Shown here: positions 46,701 through 58,282 of the stretch, in pieces | How positions within the stretch are numbered: the first letter of the stretch is position 1 | Layout: each line of letters begins with the position of its first letter | Assembly (NCBI RefSeq): GCF_030463565.1 | Contig: NC_134651.1 | Location: 10,738,734 to 10,802,733 of the forward strand | Source: Pelecanus crispus | Lineage: Eukaryota; Chordata; Aves; Pelecaniformes; Pelecanidae | Direction of reading: 5' to 3' | Length of the DNA stretch: 64,000 bases | Translations under genes and position numbers: made by a program | The notes under the pieces: model-generated | What the model saw: the letters and a program-made list of their open reading frames with translations, nothing else | The model's database searches: none | What the model was told of the DNA's origin: nothing

Positions 46701-49700
46701 TTTGCATTTAGCAATGTGCAAGAAAACTCTGATCATTTAGACTGAGAACATCCCTAGCAGACATGTCCTCTGGATCAGCTTTTGTTTTACTTTAATTGCT
46801 GTAGATCAGAATAGGCTCCACTTGAGTTGATAAAAGTGCTCATCAGTGAGGAGAAAAATGAAGACACACCTGGTCAAGCTCCTGATTTGTTTTTCTTCTT
46901 TCAGGGACAAAAGTCAATCCAAATACTTATGAGTAACAAGCAGAGAAGTGACATAATATAGTCGTTAACCTGTCACAGATTTGATATGTTAGGAGGAATT
47001 TGTGCAAAATTAATATCAGAGAAAATCTGAAGTGGTGGCTCAGAATTTTTCTGTTTGACCTAAATGATGTTCTCGTAGCATTTCTTGGGAGGTAGCATCT
47101 GGGGCAGCTGTTCAAATGGTGAGAAGCAGGGGTATATAAGAAGAAGAAAATCCGGTCGCCGGAGAAGAGCACAGACAGGGTCTAGGATTTCAGGATAGTT
47201 TTAAGAACCTCAGCCTGGGTTCTTATTTTTGCCAAGCCAAAATGTCAGACATGCCTCCTCTCCATATTGGTGCATTTGAAAACTGAATCCAGCTCTGCAT
47301 TTCTGTGATCAAGATACTGTATTCATTTAGTTTGCGTATTAGATTGGAAAGATGCGTGCAACTGAACTGGAGTCACAGCATTTTTGTGTGTTTGCAGATA
47401 AAAACTTTGAGGACTATTTTGTAGCTTAAATTTAGGCTTGAAGAAATCTGTATTCTGAAAGAGTAATGAAAGGCAGGGAAAGTTTTTGAGGACAAAAGGA
47501 AAATTGAACAATTCTGATGAAACTGCAGCCCATTCCCTTCTCTTCCATTTTCATGCCATAAGATTTAGGTGAATGACATGTTGAAAGCCTGATAAAATAC
47601 ATAATTTGCAAAATTCAGTGTTTTAAAGATATGAAAGCCTATCCCACACCCAGAACAATTTGATATGCAATCAAGACAATGTAAAATCACTGACCTTCAG
47701 AAGATAACTGTAATCTGGTCTCAATTTTACTGACATAGTATGTTGGAGCTTGCTGCAAAAGAACATATATCTTTATTCAAACCAGGACAATAGTACATCC
47801 TCATATTTGTGAAAAAAAAAATACAGTTCACCGCAGCAAAATGGTCACAGAGAATTTCCCAAAGCAGCGTATTTTTTTAAAGCATCACCTTCAAGACCCA
47901 AGAACCAACTCACTGGATGTATTGCTTTTTCTTTTCCAAATCACTCCATCTAATAGGTAAGAAGCTGATGTAATGCAGCAATCTCAGCTACATCAGCAAT
48001 TCTGCTTAGTTCAGTGAAACTGGACCATGCAGATGTGATTTTGCACACACTGCTCAAACTAAACGTTTGTGTGATACTTGTGGTAAGCAAAAGTAGGAGG
48101 GAGTTAAACAAGTAATATCCATTGCACAAAATAACAGGCATGTGATAAGGCCAATTTATTTTTATCCACCTGTTCTGCTTTCACTGAGAGTCCCTACAGT
48201 GTTCTCATGAGCAATCCTGCACTGAATCAATCCCTGCTGACCTGCAGTCTGACTGCTTGCAGGACCTAAGCTGACACCTTTAGAAGTACTTGGGACTCTT
48301 GGCACTGCAGTGCACTTTCTGCATAGATGCCCTTCGCGTGAGCACTGCAGAAAGCAGCCGTGCTTCTGTGTTCATCGTCGTTTTGAACTGGGAGAGGTCA
48401 GCAACAAGCTGAGAGCCAGGAGCTCATCTCATGCTAGTACCACTCATTTCCTATTTTGCCTGTCAACAGCAGCCACTACAAATGAGCAAACAGCAACCTG
48501 GATGTGTCTGTGTTGGGGAGAAATAACTGTTCTTTCCACCCTGCAGACACCATTGGTGCTGGCTGGCTTTTTTTTTGTATGCCTACAGACTGCTCACGTG
48601 GAAAGCACCTGGTACAACAGCACAGAGCAAAATTTCCAGCTGACTGTCCCGCCTGCATGTGCCCTAAAACCCTGGTGCAACCCGAACGCTGTCCTCCCCA
48701 GGACTGTCACAAAGTGAGAGCCAGCCCAAGGAGCTTTTCCCTGGTAGCAGTGTTGGACTATAATGTGAGTCTTTATGTAGCAGCCCTACTACTCGTTTTA
48801 ATTCCAGCTGTGAGCACACAGGGACTGGTGAGAGCAGCTGGTGGGTAAATGGCAGCAGACGTGATTTTCTCCTGTGCACCCAGTTTTAATGTTATGCAGT
48901 TTAAAAGCTGGTAGGGTGAATTGGGAAAGTTTAAGAAAGAAATACACCAGAGAAGAGGTTCTCAGCGTTATTCCTACTTAAAGGCATCAATAGGTCAAAT
49001 ATTACCATTTTTTTGGTGGCAGTGCTCTGTTTTGTTTGGCCACAGTTAATAACTTTGCTTGGGGAAAACACCTGCTCCTACTTCACGTCTTGCGGGTCAG
49101 TTACAAAACTTCCTTTTTTCAAGTTCTTTGCAAAAAGCAGCTGGCTGTGGTGAGTACTCAGCCAGCCGCTCACCTCCTGCTACCCGGCACCAACACCGCA
49201 GCCCCAAGGCCTGCTCCAGCTCGTCTTTCACTGGTGAAACTCAGAAGTGCCATCGCTGGAGCACTCCTGGTTCAAAGCAGTTAGAGAGGCTGTGGGGGCC
49301 AAACACATGAAAAAGAGCAGCAAAATGATTTCTTATTAACTTGAATTTCAAAGAAGTCTAAGCCAAGCCCTGCTATGCTCTTGAGGCTTATCTTTAAGTG
49401 AAGGGTGGATTGTCTGATGCTGTGCCAATCACCACCTTTTTCAGGGCAAGACAGGTCAAGTACCTCCTAAAGGTTCACATCACTCTCCTTAGCGCTGCTG
49501 GAGCTGGGGCTTTCATGGGTGCTTGAATCACCAGACTTTTTCTAAGGATCCTTGTAATGCTCCCCTTGTTGCAGGAAGCATACATTTAAAGCAAACTTTC
49601 ACAGTCTGAACTGGTCCTTTGTTTTAAAAGAGCTCCTTGATTTTTTAGGTCACTTTTCCTCTGTAGCTTTTAGAAAACTTTCTGCCATAAACTAAAATCA

Positions 49701-52700
49701 AGATGACTATTAATTGAAATCTTTTCTCTGCTTAACCATTAATGACTCAGGCATGGTATAATTTGCTGTTGCCTCTTGGACTTTCTATGGAAATGACTGA
49801 TTAACCATTTGTACTTTTCTTAACTGTCACTAATTTGATCTTGGAACCAGGCTGTAAGATTGACATTTTGGCTTGATTAATTGAAGGACACAGATCAGCC
49901 ATGGTGGCCAGATGCAGCTCTGAACTGCTATGGAGCTCCAGGACATGGCCATACGGTCAGAGTTTGATGGGATCCAATCCGTGCTGTATTCCTCCCTGCC
50001 CATTAATGACTTTATACACAGTATTAACTTCTGTCTTTAGCCCTGCTGGCATCACCACCCAGCCCTTATTAGTTTTCAGATAACTAGCACTGTGTGCTGC
50101 CTCCCAAAATGTGTAAATGTCTGAGGAAGCAAGAGGAGGGCTGCACTCAGCATTTTTGTCCTGTGGTTATAATAGCAGCAACACTTTTGGTAGCTTATGT
50201 TAAAGCGTCATCCACATATGATGCGATCCCAGTGGGAACATGGTAACAATAGACACAATGTCAAAAAGAAAGCTCATTTTCCCACTATGTAAGCAGGGTC
50301 TCTCTCTTGCCCAAGTTTCTGTGTACTTATAAGTCTCCCTGGTGTGGTGCAGTTTAAGGGCACTTATCTACAATTTTGTTGATGTAGTTCACTTGTTTGG
50401 AATTTTCCACTCAGAAATTGGATGAAATTAGGCCCCTTCAGCTGTGGATGGGCCGTGGCTCCTGGACACTTACAACTGCATTAGGCTGCCCTTTGGATTT
50501 AACAACCAGAGCTGGCTTTTGGCTGGGCATTTGTGATACTTGGCATTTATGGGAAGCAAATGCCTAAGCTCACCTGCATTCAGGTGGTCCCTGAGACATC
50601 ATTTCGTAAGAGCAACTTGATAGTGTGAGTCAGAGCTCCTGGCACACACACCTTGTTCCTGTGCAGGGACTCCGGTCCCAAACCCATTCCCTCTGTCCTG
50701 CTCCAATGCAAACAGCAGACCCAGCCTTCCCTCGCACTAGATTTTTACCTATGTAAAAACAAGATGCAGATTTTATTTGGGGCTATTTCTAGACTTTGCC
50801 TTGCTAGACTGGTAGCTTTGTCCCTGTTCTGTAGCACTTTGTATCAAAGGATGGCAAGGCACTGTACTTACCCTTCATTGCACATAGGAACCTTGCGAAA
50901 TTCAAAGTTCAAATAGACAAGACCTGATTTGACATTGAAGTTAGCCCTGCTCTGAGCGGCCGGTTGGACCAGGTGGCCTCCAAAGGTCTCTTGCAACCTG
51001 AATTAATCCATGGTTCTATGATTCTAGCTTCTTGGGAAGGACAGGGGTGATAATGCCTTATATACAGGTGGAAAACTAGCATAGAGATGGATGAAATGCC
51101 TTTTCCCACAGCACAAGCTGGATCAAAGGCAGCCTGAGTCCCAGCTCCCCAATCCTAAACACTCCTTCTCTCTAAATGCAACAATTACCTTTACAAAGGT
51201 GAATTTTATGAACCCTCCACTGAAAGTCATGTTCAGCTCAGACTGCACTGTCCCACAGCTGCCAGATATCTCTGTCGCATTGGGGTTGACGGTCATGTAC
51301 TCCATCTGCTTCTGTGGAGAGAAGAGACATTGCAGGGCTGCTGATGAAGAGGAGAGGAAAACTTAATAAGAAACACAGAGATATTTATAGCTGCCTTTTT
51401 TTTTTGTTTGTTTTTCCAGACAGACTCTGTGTGGCTGAATGAACAGGGCAGTGGCAGTGGCAGCCTAATTGCTGGCTGCCGGGGTCATTGCCTGCTTGTA
51501 AACCAGCACTAGTGCTTGTCTGACACAGCACTGAGCTGTTCCAGTGGGTTGAGCTGGCAGAAGGTAACCATTTTCTGCTCATTCAGTGAACTGATATGAC
51601 TCAGAGCAGGGTCAGATGAACACCAGTGGTAACTGAAAAAGAGGGAGCAGTGGGAACTTGTGCCTGAAGGCAGAGGAAAGATCAAGACAGAAGCAGGCAG
51701 TGGTCAGATTGGCTTCAGCATGTTGCTCCTCGTATCACCCCAGCCTCCTCATTATGTCCTGTACAGTTCATCTCTAGCAGCGGCCAACCCACGTTGTGGC
51801 CTGAAAGGAGAGCTCTGGGGCCCTGAATACACAGTTTGGCTCCTTCGGTCTCATCTCATACACACCTTTTGCAATAAACATGTCACTGTGGTCTGGTGAG
51901 GTTGGGAACAATGCTCCCTGCCTGGCTTCAGACAGGACAAGGGATAGAAGCTGTGTAGTTCTGGTGCTTAGGGACGTGGTTTAGTGGTGGACTTGGCAGT
52001 GTTTGGTTTACAGTTGGACTCAGTGATCTTAAGGGTCTTTTCCAACCTAAATGGTTCTATGATTTTATGAAAATTACTTTCATCAACATTAGATACTCAT
52101 CCCATGTTAGAAATATTCAGATTCCAGGCAAGAATATTTTGATTTCTAATGGGAATGGCTCAAGGCGTATGAACTCCAGAGCCTGAGGATGTAACCCCAC
52201 ATATTGTATTAATGGAGGTTACAAAATCTTAATTCTGGGGGACATAATCACCATTTTGGCTTTTATTACATCTTTTGCCGAATCATTCACAGTGGATCAC
52301 TGCTAGGAGAGGGTACCAGCTGCCCTGCTCTGATCCAGCCTGGCAGTTCCTGTGATCCTAAAATCTCCATATCAGCATCCAGACAACCCACCTCTGAATC
52401 CAAGTCTGAGAGCTGACAATTTCTTGCTTTCATTGCAACTCATAATGTCAAGCCCTTCACTGAAGTCAATGCAGATTTTAACTAGCCTCCCATTCTGGGA
52501 AACACAAATAACACTGAAGCCTGACCTACCCTCCCAAGTACTGCTACCACAGATTGCTGAAAGAAGAAAGCACCTGCACATCCCACTGACATCATCATAC
52601 AAGCCAAAGTACAGGAGCTGAGATGCTGTGGCACAGAAAAGGCCTTGGACCGGTAACAAACCCACTTATTTTTATCATACAAGCTAACTTCTGAAAATTT

Positions 52701-55700
52701 CTTTGAAAGAAGAAGAATAAATTCCAGCTAATGAATAAACAGTTGTTACAAAGCTCAGCCTTGTAGTGCTTCCCCTCACCTTATGTGTATTTTGAGCCAT
52801 CAGTTGCAAACCCATGGTCGCTTTGATGCAGGTCCTGTTCCCAATGGAAACGGTGTATTCGCCAGTGGGGATGGGAGAAGGCTGTGGTGCAAGAGTGGGT
52901 CTCACTGTCATCATAGTAGATGGGATGGTTGTTTGAGTACCTGGACGAATGGTTGTTGTGTTGGTCATGGCTGTGGCTGTTGGACTTTTAGGCCCTGTTG
53001 TTTGGTTTCCTGATCCTGTGGTGGGCTTTACAGTTTTCATGGTGGCAGCTGTAGTAGTTATGGCAGCAGCTGTCGTTTGTGTATTTGGTATTGTATGCTT
53101 TACGGTTGTGTTTGTGGTTGCTGCTGTCATTTCTGTGCTCACATGTGTTCTGGCTTGCTTGATTGAGGACATAGGGTATATGGTTGTGTTCTTCACTGCA
53201 GGTCTAACTGTTTCCATTGCCTGGGTTGTAGCCTGACCGGCTGCAGTTGTGTTGTCTGCTGATGTGGGAGATTTCTGGGTGGTCACTTGTATGCTGGTTG
53301 CTCCTGCCTGGGCTGTTGTGTGATGGCCTGGTGCTTTTGTTACCTGATGCTGGTCTGTTGTCTGCACAGTTGTTCTACGGCTTATGGCTGTTGTTTTAAG
53401 AGACCCTGTGCTGTTAAAATGAACTGTGGTGCCTTGATGGGGTGAAGAATGGCAAAAGGAAAGTGGCTGAGCAGAAGTAGCTGTATGGTGGAAGGATGTG
53501 GTTTCTGCAGGCAGATTGACCCCCAGGGCCACTTCAGCAAAGCAGGAGGAAAATGCTGCAAAGAAACAAGTAAGTCAGTAGTCTAGAAACCTTTATGTTT
53601 AACATTTCTGTTGATAACCACAACATAACTGCACTGATTCTGTTATCAAATGGGTGATACAATTTTATTCTTCATTTGACCCTAGTCATGATAGGAGGGT
53701 GAAAGTAGACGTGCTGTAGGACTATCCATAACTTTTCACTGCTCCTGCAATCTTCACACCTCTGAATATACCCATTGCAGTGGAAGCACTTTTATGCTGA
53801 AGAAGCCAGAGGATGCCAGAGGCATGAGCAGGCCTTTTCCAATCCCCAGGCAGCACAAGAATTCCCTTGCAGGCAGCAAGGTTTGCTAGAAGCAAATTTT
53901 CAAGGTCTAAGGAAGATGAAGTGGGTGTAACAGATGAAGGGGTTGTTGGTTACTTACCAACAAAGCATGGGGAGAGGGAGCATTTTTTGTGTATGAAGGA
54001 AGTGAGGCAGTGTAATGGTCTCACAGTGATTCACAATAGTCTGGGAAACCAGTCTGGGAGACAGGGAAATTCCAGATATTTATTTATGGTTTAGTTGTAA
54101 CCATGCCAGCTTGAACCCTGAAGTTCTTCCTCCTGGGAGATACCCAAGGGGATGCTCCGTACAAGGAAAGACCATCCCTCTTAGAGATGGGGTTTCAGCA
54201 ATGAGAAACAAATTTCAGGGTACAACATCCAGGGGCTTTTTGGACCACATCTAGAAATAGTCACAGCACCAAAATTATGCTTCCGTCTTATAACATTTAC
54301 AGAAACATGTCCCTTGCAGAATTGAAAAGAAAATATCTGTCTCCTAAATGCAAATAACAAAGTGAAGAAAAAGTGGGAAAAGTACACTGTAGAATAGATG
54401 AACGTCACAACTCTTCTGCATGAGTCTTTGATTGTGAGCATGCAACAAGACTCCGTAAAGACAATGTCAAACTAAAAAAATCATAAATCACTGACATACA
54501 TGAATTCCTTGATGGGCATGAAGCTTCAGGTGTAGTTAAATGCTTTATTGCCTAAATTAACCAGAGGATAGCGATGAATTCTCCAGTTTGGAGACAGAAG
54601 AGACCCAAAAGTCCAAGACAGCTCATATTCCTAGCGGTACAGCTCCACAGAGGATGCTGCAACACATTGTCTAAGAAATTTATTGTATGCTGGTATTTTC
54701 AAAGAAATTTCTCATGAATCAGTATCAAAGCTTTGTGGCAGGCAGGTTGCTGAGATTTGGATTTTAGGATCCATTAAGGCCAGAGGCACATTCAGAGTGG
54801 AAATGGCTGAAATCTCACAAGCTCGTCTTTCTTTCATTTATTTATTTTCACTCAGCATGGACACACATCTGCAACAATAGCTGAATTCACAAAATCTCAC
54901 CATTTTAGGATACATATAGACTACATCACAATAATAAAACCTACTGGGTTTTGAATCAAATTCAAGATCAAAATGAAAGAAATGAGAACAGGTGTATAGA
55001 CCTGAACCCACACTTCAATTTTCCCTTAAAATGGCTACGCTAGAGAAGAGCAGAAGTGTAGATGTATACTCATATTCCTAAAACTGCCTGGGTTTCACCT
55101 TTGTACTGTACAGAATACACTTGACTGCCAGTACAGCTGTTATCATCAAAGAAGTGCAACTTGATACCATTGAAAAGCCACAAAAATGACAGGACAGATC
55201 CCTCTGGTTGTGAATTTTATCCAAAGGAACCTAAAAAGGCCATAATTAATATGATACTTCAGTTAATTTGCTCACTTTTCCCTAGACTTTACCACACCTG
55301 CTGGCAGAGCTGAAAAGCTGAAAAGCTGAAAAACAAATCTCTTTCTCTGTGTGCCAGTGGAAAATCAGAGCAGTTGCCATATACCAGCTATAGATAGTTG
55401 CATCTAAGTGTATTGGTACAGTAAAAACAAAAAAAGAAGCTGCAATTTTCACTCCTTTTTCCCCTATAAGATTGCAAAACAACCCATGTTTAAATTTACA
55501 CAAGTCTTAAATAGTCAGTACTTCTTAGTTTTTAGTTAACAGATTGGTTTTGATTACTGACCAGGTAACACCTTACAGACACGGAGAGAAACGTTATTTC
55601 ACTAACATTTGGATGCCACCCCTAGCTTTTAAATGAAACTTAATTTTCCCCAAGAGGTCATTTCAACCTAACTATTTTTCACTAGAGAAACATTCAGCCT

Positions 55701-58067
55701 GACAGGGTCACTGAGGGGTAAAGTCAGAAATGTCATTGAGGTCGCCCATGGCTTGTGCTCACCAGGTGACCTGCCAGACCGCTCCTCCAGCCTCCCACGG
55801 CTCTCCCTAGCATTTTGGAGCCTCTGTCAGGGCATGGCCACGCTCCTAAGCCTGTTGGTTTGGGTCATCTTCTCAAAAGGCGTTTGGCCAGATGAGCTCC
55901 CATGGATGGCTAAGGATTGCTCTCTGGTTGCACCTAATGGTCTTGGCTCTTCTTGTGTGGCCGGTGGAGGTAGTTCTGTAGCTGTGCTGTGCGAAGGGGC
56001 AGGTGGGCCCATGGGGTGCCTGACCTACCCTCCAACTACGGTCTGGGAGGCATTGCCTCTCGGGGAGCCTGGCACTGCCTGGCAAAGGAGCCGCTTGCAC
56101 GGCTCCCCCCACCACAGCTCTGCCAGCAAAAGGGGCCACAGAGCAACAAATTGCAGCTCTGCATCCCCCGTTAGTCTCTGTTTCTTTTTTCTATCAGGCC
56201 ATCTCAAAACTTCATATGACCAGCATTTTGCTTGAAGGACACATGCTCCCTGCAGTGTGTCTTCCTGGAGCAAGCAGCTGCAATCCCCTCGTCTCACCTC
56301 AGCTTCAAAGTTGTGCGTTACAAACGCCAAGGGCTGCGTTTCTGCCCAGCAAGCCTCCATGTAGGCAACGCTTCAGAACAAAACTCTTAGAAAAGGACCA
56401 GGGCAGCTCTCAGAAATTCGCAGTCCCCAATCTGGTCCTGGAGACCCTGTTTTCATGCTTTGGTGACCGGGAAGGTTCAGTCAATGCCAGCAAAGGAAGA
56501 TCACTGCTCTGCTCCCAGGCATTATGGTGGGAAGCAGAGGGCTCAGTGCCATGATCTGGCTGTGACATTTCTCAGCCTGCCATCCTGTAATGGGGTGGGT
56601 GAAAAAAACTCTTGCTGGGGATTTTTTTGCCTTCTCTTCTAACCACACACTCATGCTGCTCAGCAGCCCAGCAGGTTTGTTCCGCTTTATGGTGCCCAGA
56701 AGAAATGCTTGTGTTTAGCTGACTGATTTTGTGTGGACACAGAAACCTGTCCCAGCTCCTACACAACAGTCTCCCTGGCTCCGGCTCCTTTGGTTTGAGT
56801 CCTTGAGGAACTGGAAAAGCATCAAGATTTTTCTGAGAGGTTTCGGTACTATCATAGTTTCCCTCCAACACAGGAGCAATTTCTTAAACCTCCAACCCAT
56901 CAGACTTTATCCCTTAAACTTTAATTATGTTAATTCCCTACCTTCACAGAAAGACTTGACTTTGTGGCACTAATAAAACATCACAACAAATTACTAAAGG
57001 AACAACCAAAAATGGAGGAGGAGCTGAGGAAACAAGTTCTTCCTGGTCAAAAAGATCCTTGCTGACCACTGAGTTATTAGTGTTATTTCTCTAAGTCTGC
57101 TCTTGCTCTTCTTTCGTGTATACATTTTGGGGCTACTTCAGCAGACTCTGGCTATGAAGTGGGTGCGGGAAAGCAGAGCAGATGTGGCAGGAGCTGCTTG
57201 TGGCCAAGCCCCTGGGCTGTTTCCCTGCTCGCTGTGCTGCTGCAGCAGAGCTGGGAGGGAGACGGGGGTTGTTGCCTGTGTGATCCCTGTATGCCGATGG
57301 CAAAACACACCACAGAAATCCAATGTCCCACCAGTGAGCTCAAACCTTTGGCCATGACACAGATTAAATCACACTCTGTCCTTCACCTGGCAGATTTCGT
57401 ACTGCTGCGGGTGTTGAGGGATGACTTCACATGCTGGGACACGTCCTTGACCAGGCTAGCTCCCCAGATTTTCACAGAGCAGCATTAAGGATTGAACGGT
57501 GACTTTGATCTGGTTTGTCGTTGCGCTAAGCCCCAGCCTGCCTCTGCCTTGCCCAGGCTCCCTGCTTCACTCTTGCTTTCCTGATCATGCTCTGCATCTC
57601 GCAATGCAGACAAATGAATGACTCGAGCAATGCTGCCTTAGTTTTTCTTCTGCTTGTCTCACTCAAGACCCTCAGTCAATTATGCTGGTCTGGAAATTAT
57701 TTTTAATTAAGAAAAGCAAACCCAAAATAGCCTGCTTCTAATACTATTTTGAGCTGGCATCATCACACAGTCAGAGTTTATGTCACCACAGAGCGCAAGC
57801 GAAAATACGCAGGAAAACATCAGACTAAGTCTACACCAGCTGCAATTAAATGTAGTTATAGTTATTTCTTAGCAGTGGGACTTTATTAAAAGCACCCTTA
57901 GTGCTAGCAACAGAACTATTTCAAGTCTTCAGTCTGTTAGGTGCTGTCCTGACTGCAAGGAAACAAAACTAGCATAGTCTATCTCATTTTTCTGATAGAA
58001 ATGATGGAGGTTGTTACTCACCGGAGGCGAAGGTTAGCAAGACAAACTTCCACACGCTCCTCCCCAT
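40564..58067 (-). CDS. LAMP3: LAMP3 (DC-LAMP, CD208), lysosome-associated membrane glycoprotein 3 (whole gene, 6 coding exons)
   Basis: Type I membrane glycoprotein of lysosomes and MHC class II compartments; in mammals it marks mature dendritic cells and type II pneumocytes and is interferon-inducible. Joining 58067-58022, 53555-52780, 51311-51189, 47752-47695, 45826-45659 and 40703-40564 gives 1311 nt, one frame of 436 residues plus TGA; human LAMP3 has 416. It has a signal peptide (1-22, cleavage likely after CFA), a Thr/Ser-rich mucin-like stalk (about 28-235) with several N-x-T sites, and one LAMP domain with four cysteines (C258, C293, C357, C394). A transmembrane helix (about 402-424) and a 12-residue tail ending in GYERI follow. 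The final YxxI is a tyrosine lysosomal-targeting signal. Introns are GT-AG and exon number agrees with human LAMP3. The start is the only Met before the signal core and has a strong context (GCCATGG). Confidence 0.95.
42262..43515 (-). mobile_element. CR1 LINE copy C, 5'-truncated, in LAMP3 intron 5 (sense to gene)
   Basis: The best preserved copy. The reverse transcriptase reads [20 protein letters not shown], then [20 protein letters not shown] and FADDTKLGE, with a single frame change near 43010-43015. It then runs open from [20 protein letters not shown] to ALRDMV and a stop at about 42376. The 3' end is a single tail closing in a TTCTATGATTCTGTGATTCTA-like run. A short segment before the tail matches the distal end of the spacer of copies A and B. 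Confidence 0.93.
44030..44051. repeat. 22-bp perfect palindrome in LAMP3 intron 5
   Basis: Arms CAAAACTAATT and AATTAGTTTTG abut with no loop. The centre ATTAATTAAT contains overlapping homeodomain-type TAATTA sites. Confidence 0.85.
44092..44107. repeat. Short GA microsatellite
   Basis: A run of GA dinucleotides in LAMP3 intron 5, too short to be otherwise informative. Confidence 0.7.
45659..45826 (-). CDS. LAMP3: LAMP3 exon 5 (residues 335-390)
   Basis: It reads [40 protein letters not shown] and [24 protein letters not shown] and MQLQAFD are hallmarks of the membrane-proximal LAMP domain (human GHSFKCVSEQ and VQLQAFDFED). C357 is the third LAMP cysteine. The acceptor is CTCCAG, the donor GTAAGT. 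Intron 4 (45827-47694) includes a 22-bp AT-rich inverted repeat at 46240-46261. Confidence 0.94.
46240..46261. repeat. AT-rich inverted repeat in LAMP3 intron 4
   Basis: Arms AAATATGTTT and AAACATATTT with a 2-base centre. It is AT-only apart from one G/C pair per arm, so it may be chance. Confidence 0.6.
47695..47752 (-). CDS. LAMP3: LAMP3 exon 4 (residues 316-334)
   Basis: A 58-nt exon, [19 protein letters not shown], equivalent to human ESYYISEVGAYLTVSDPE. Boundaries are TTGCAG and GTCAGT; it leaves one base of Gly335. Intron 3 (47753-51188) holds CR1 fragment F and no other recognised element. Confidence 0.88.
50936..51030 (+). mobile_element. CR1 tail fragment F in LAMP3 intron 3
   Basis: Short and diverged CR1 3' end: GTTGGACCAGGTGGCCTCC, AAAGGTCTCTTGCAACCTGA, finishing in GGTTCTATGATTCTAG. 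It is a different CR1 subfamily from copies A-C by its sequence. Confidence 0.85.
51189..51311 (-). CDS. LAMP3: LAMP3 exon 3 (residues 275-315)
   Basis: 41 codons reading [20 protein letters not shown] and [20 protein letters not shown]293 in SGSCGT pairs in the LAMP fold with C258; NAT and NMT are N-glycosylation sequons. It matches human NPNATQASGNCGT and GGFVNLTF. The acceptor is CCACAG. Intron 2 (51312-52779) holds CR1 fragment D. Confidence 0.94.
51960..52072 (+). mobile_element. CR1 tail fragment D in LAMP3 intron 2
   Basis: It reads GGGACGTGGTTTAGTGGTGG and TGATCTTAAGGGTCTTTTCC, ending in GGTTCTATGATTTTATG. It corresponds to the last ~110 bp of the standard single-tailed CR1, beginning right at the end of the coding frame. 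Confidence 0.88.
52780..53555 (-). CDS. LAMP3: LAMP3 exon 2 (residues 16-274), signal cleavage, mucin-like stalk, start of LAMP domain
   Basis: A single 776-nt exon. It begins [18 protein letters not shown], finishing the signal peptide, then runs for about 200 residues rich in Thr, Ser, Ala and Pro (for example [18 protein letters not shown] and [19 protein letters not shown]), suited to dense O-glycosylation. It then enters the LAMP domain at [20 protein letters not shown] (C258) and [23 protein letters not shown] aligns with human TLAPQPSSVKTGIY. The donor is AAG|GTGAGG, phase 0. Confidence 0.95.
55309..55332. repeat. Three tandem GCTGAAAA units in LAMP3 intron 1
   Basis: GCTGAAAA occurs at 55309, 55317 and 55325 without interruption. 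Confidence 0.8.
58022..58067 (-). CDS. LAMP3: LAMP3 exon 1 (residues 1-15, start codon)
   Basis: It reads [15 protein letters not shown]: short basic N-region then hydrophobic core of a signal peptide. The donor is G|GTGAGT, splitting Ala16. Intron 1 (53556-58021, about 4.5 kb) has three GCTGAAAA units at 55309-55332 and a GC-richer stretch at 55740-56600 with chance open frames, but nothing I recognise. Confidence 0.92.
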
Positions 58068-58119
58068 GGCCAGCACAGCTGCAGGTTTGAGAGATGCTGC
58101 TTCTCACGGTGGAGTGGGT

Positions 58120-58129
58120 GGAAAGGAAA
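58120..58129 (+). promoter_or_regulatory. LAMP3: ETS-IRF composite element (EICE) candidate upstream of LAMP3
   Basis: GGAAAGGAAA fits GGAANNGAAA, the site bound jointly by PU.1/SpiB and IRF4/IRF8 in myeloid, B and dendritic cells. It lies 53 bp before the LAMP3 start codon, so in the proximal promoter or 5' UTR. It is a motif match only. Confidence 0.5.
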
Positions 58130-58153
58130 CCAAGGTTTCCTGGGGACTGAAAA

Positions 58154-58162
58154 GTTTCACTT
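58154..58162 (-). promoter_or_regulatory. LAMP3: IRF half-site upstream of LAMP3
   Basis: On the minus strand AAGTGAAAC matches the AANNGAAA core recognised by interferon regulatory factors. It lies about 90 bp before the start codon, between the EICE and the ISRE candidates. Confidence 0.45.
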
Positions 58163-58266
58163 GATGCAGGGAGTGCTCAGTCACATGGCTGGAAAGGAGG
58201 TGGAGAGAGGGGGGACCGATGCTTCTCGTCTGTAAACTACCACGGAAGGAAATAAATGATGGTTAG

Positions 58267-58282
58267 GAAAGAAAGTGAAAAC
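58267..58282 (+). promoter_or_regulatory. LAMP3: Interferon-stimulated response element (ISRE) upstream of LAMP3
   Basis: GAAAGTGAAAAC at 58271-58282 contains the full ISRE core GAAANNGAAA, in a run of further GAAA units on either side. It lies about 205 bp upstream of the LAMP3 start codon. Mammalian LAMP3 is interferon-inducible, so this is the expected kind of element. Binding is inferred. Confidence 0.6.

Noticed and set aside
55753-56235. 160-codon plus-strand frame in LAMP3 intron 1
   Set aside because: No recognisable domain, no splice context, GC-richer local DNA; one or a few frames of this length are expected by chance in 64 kb over six frames.
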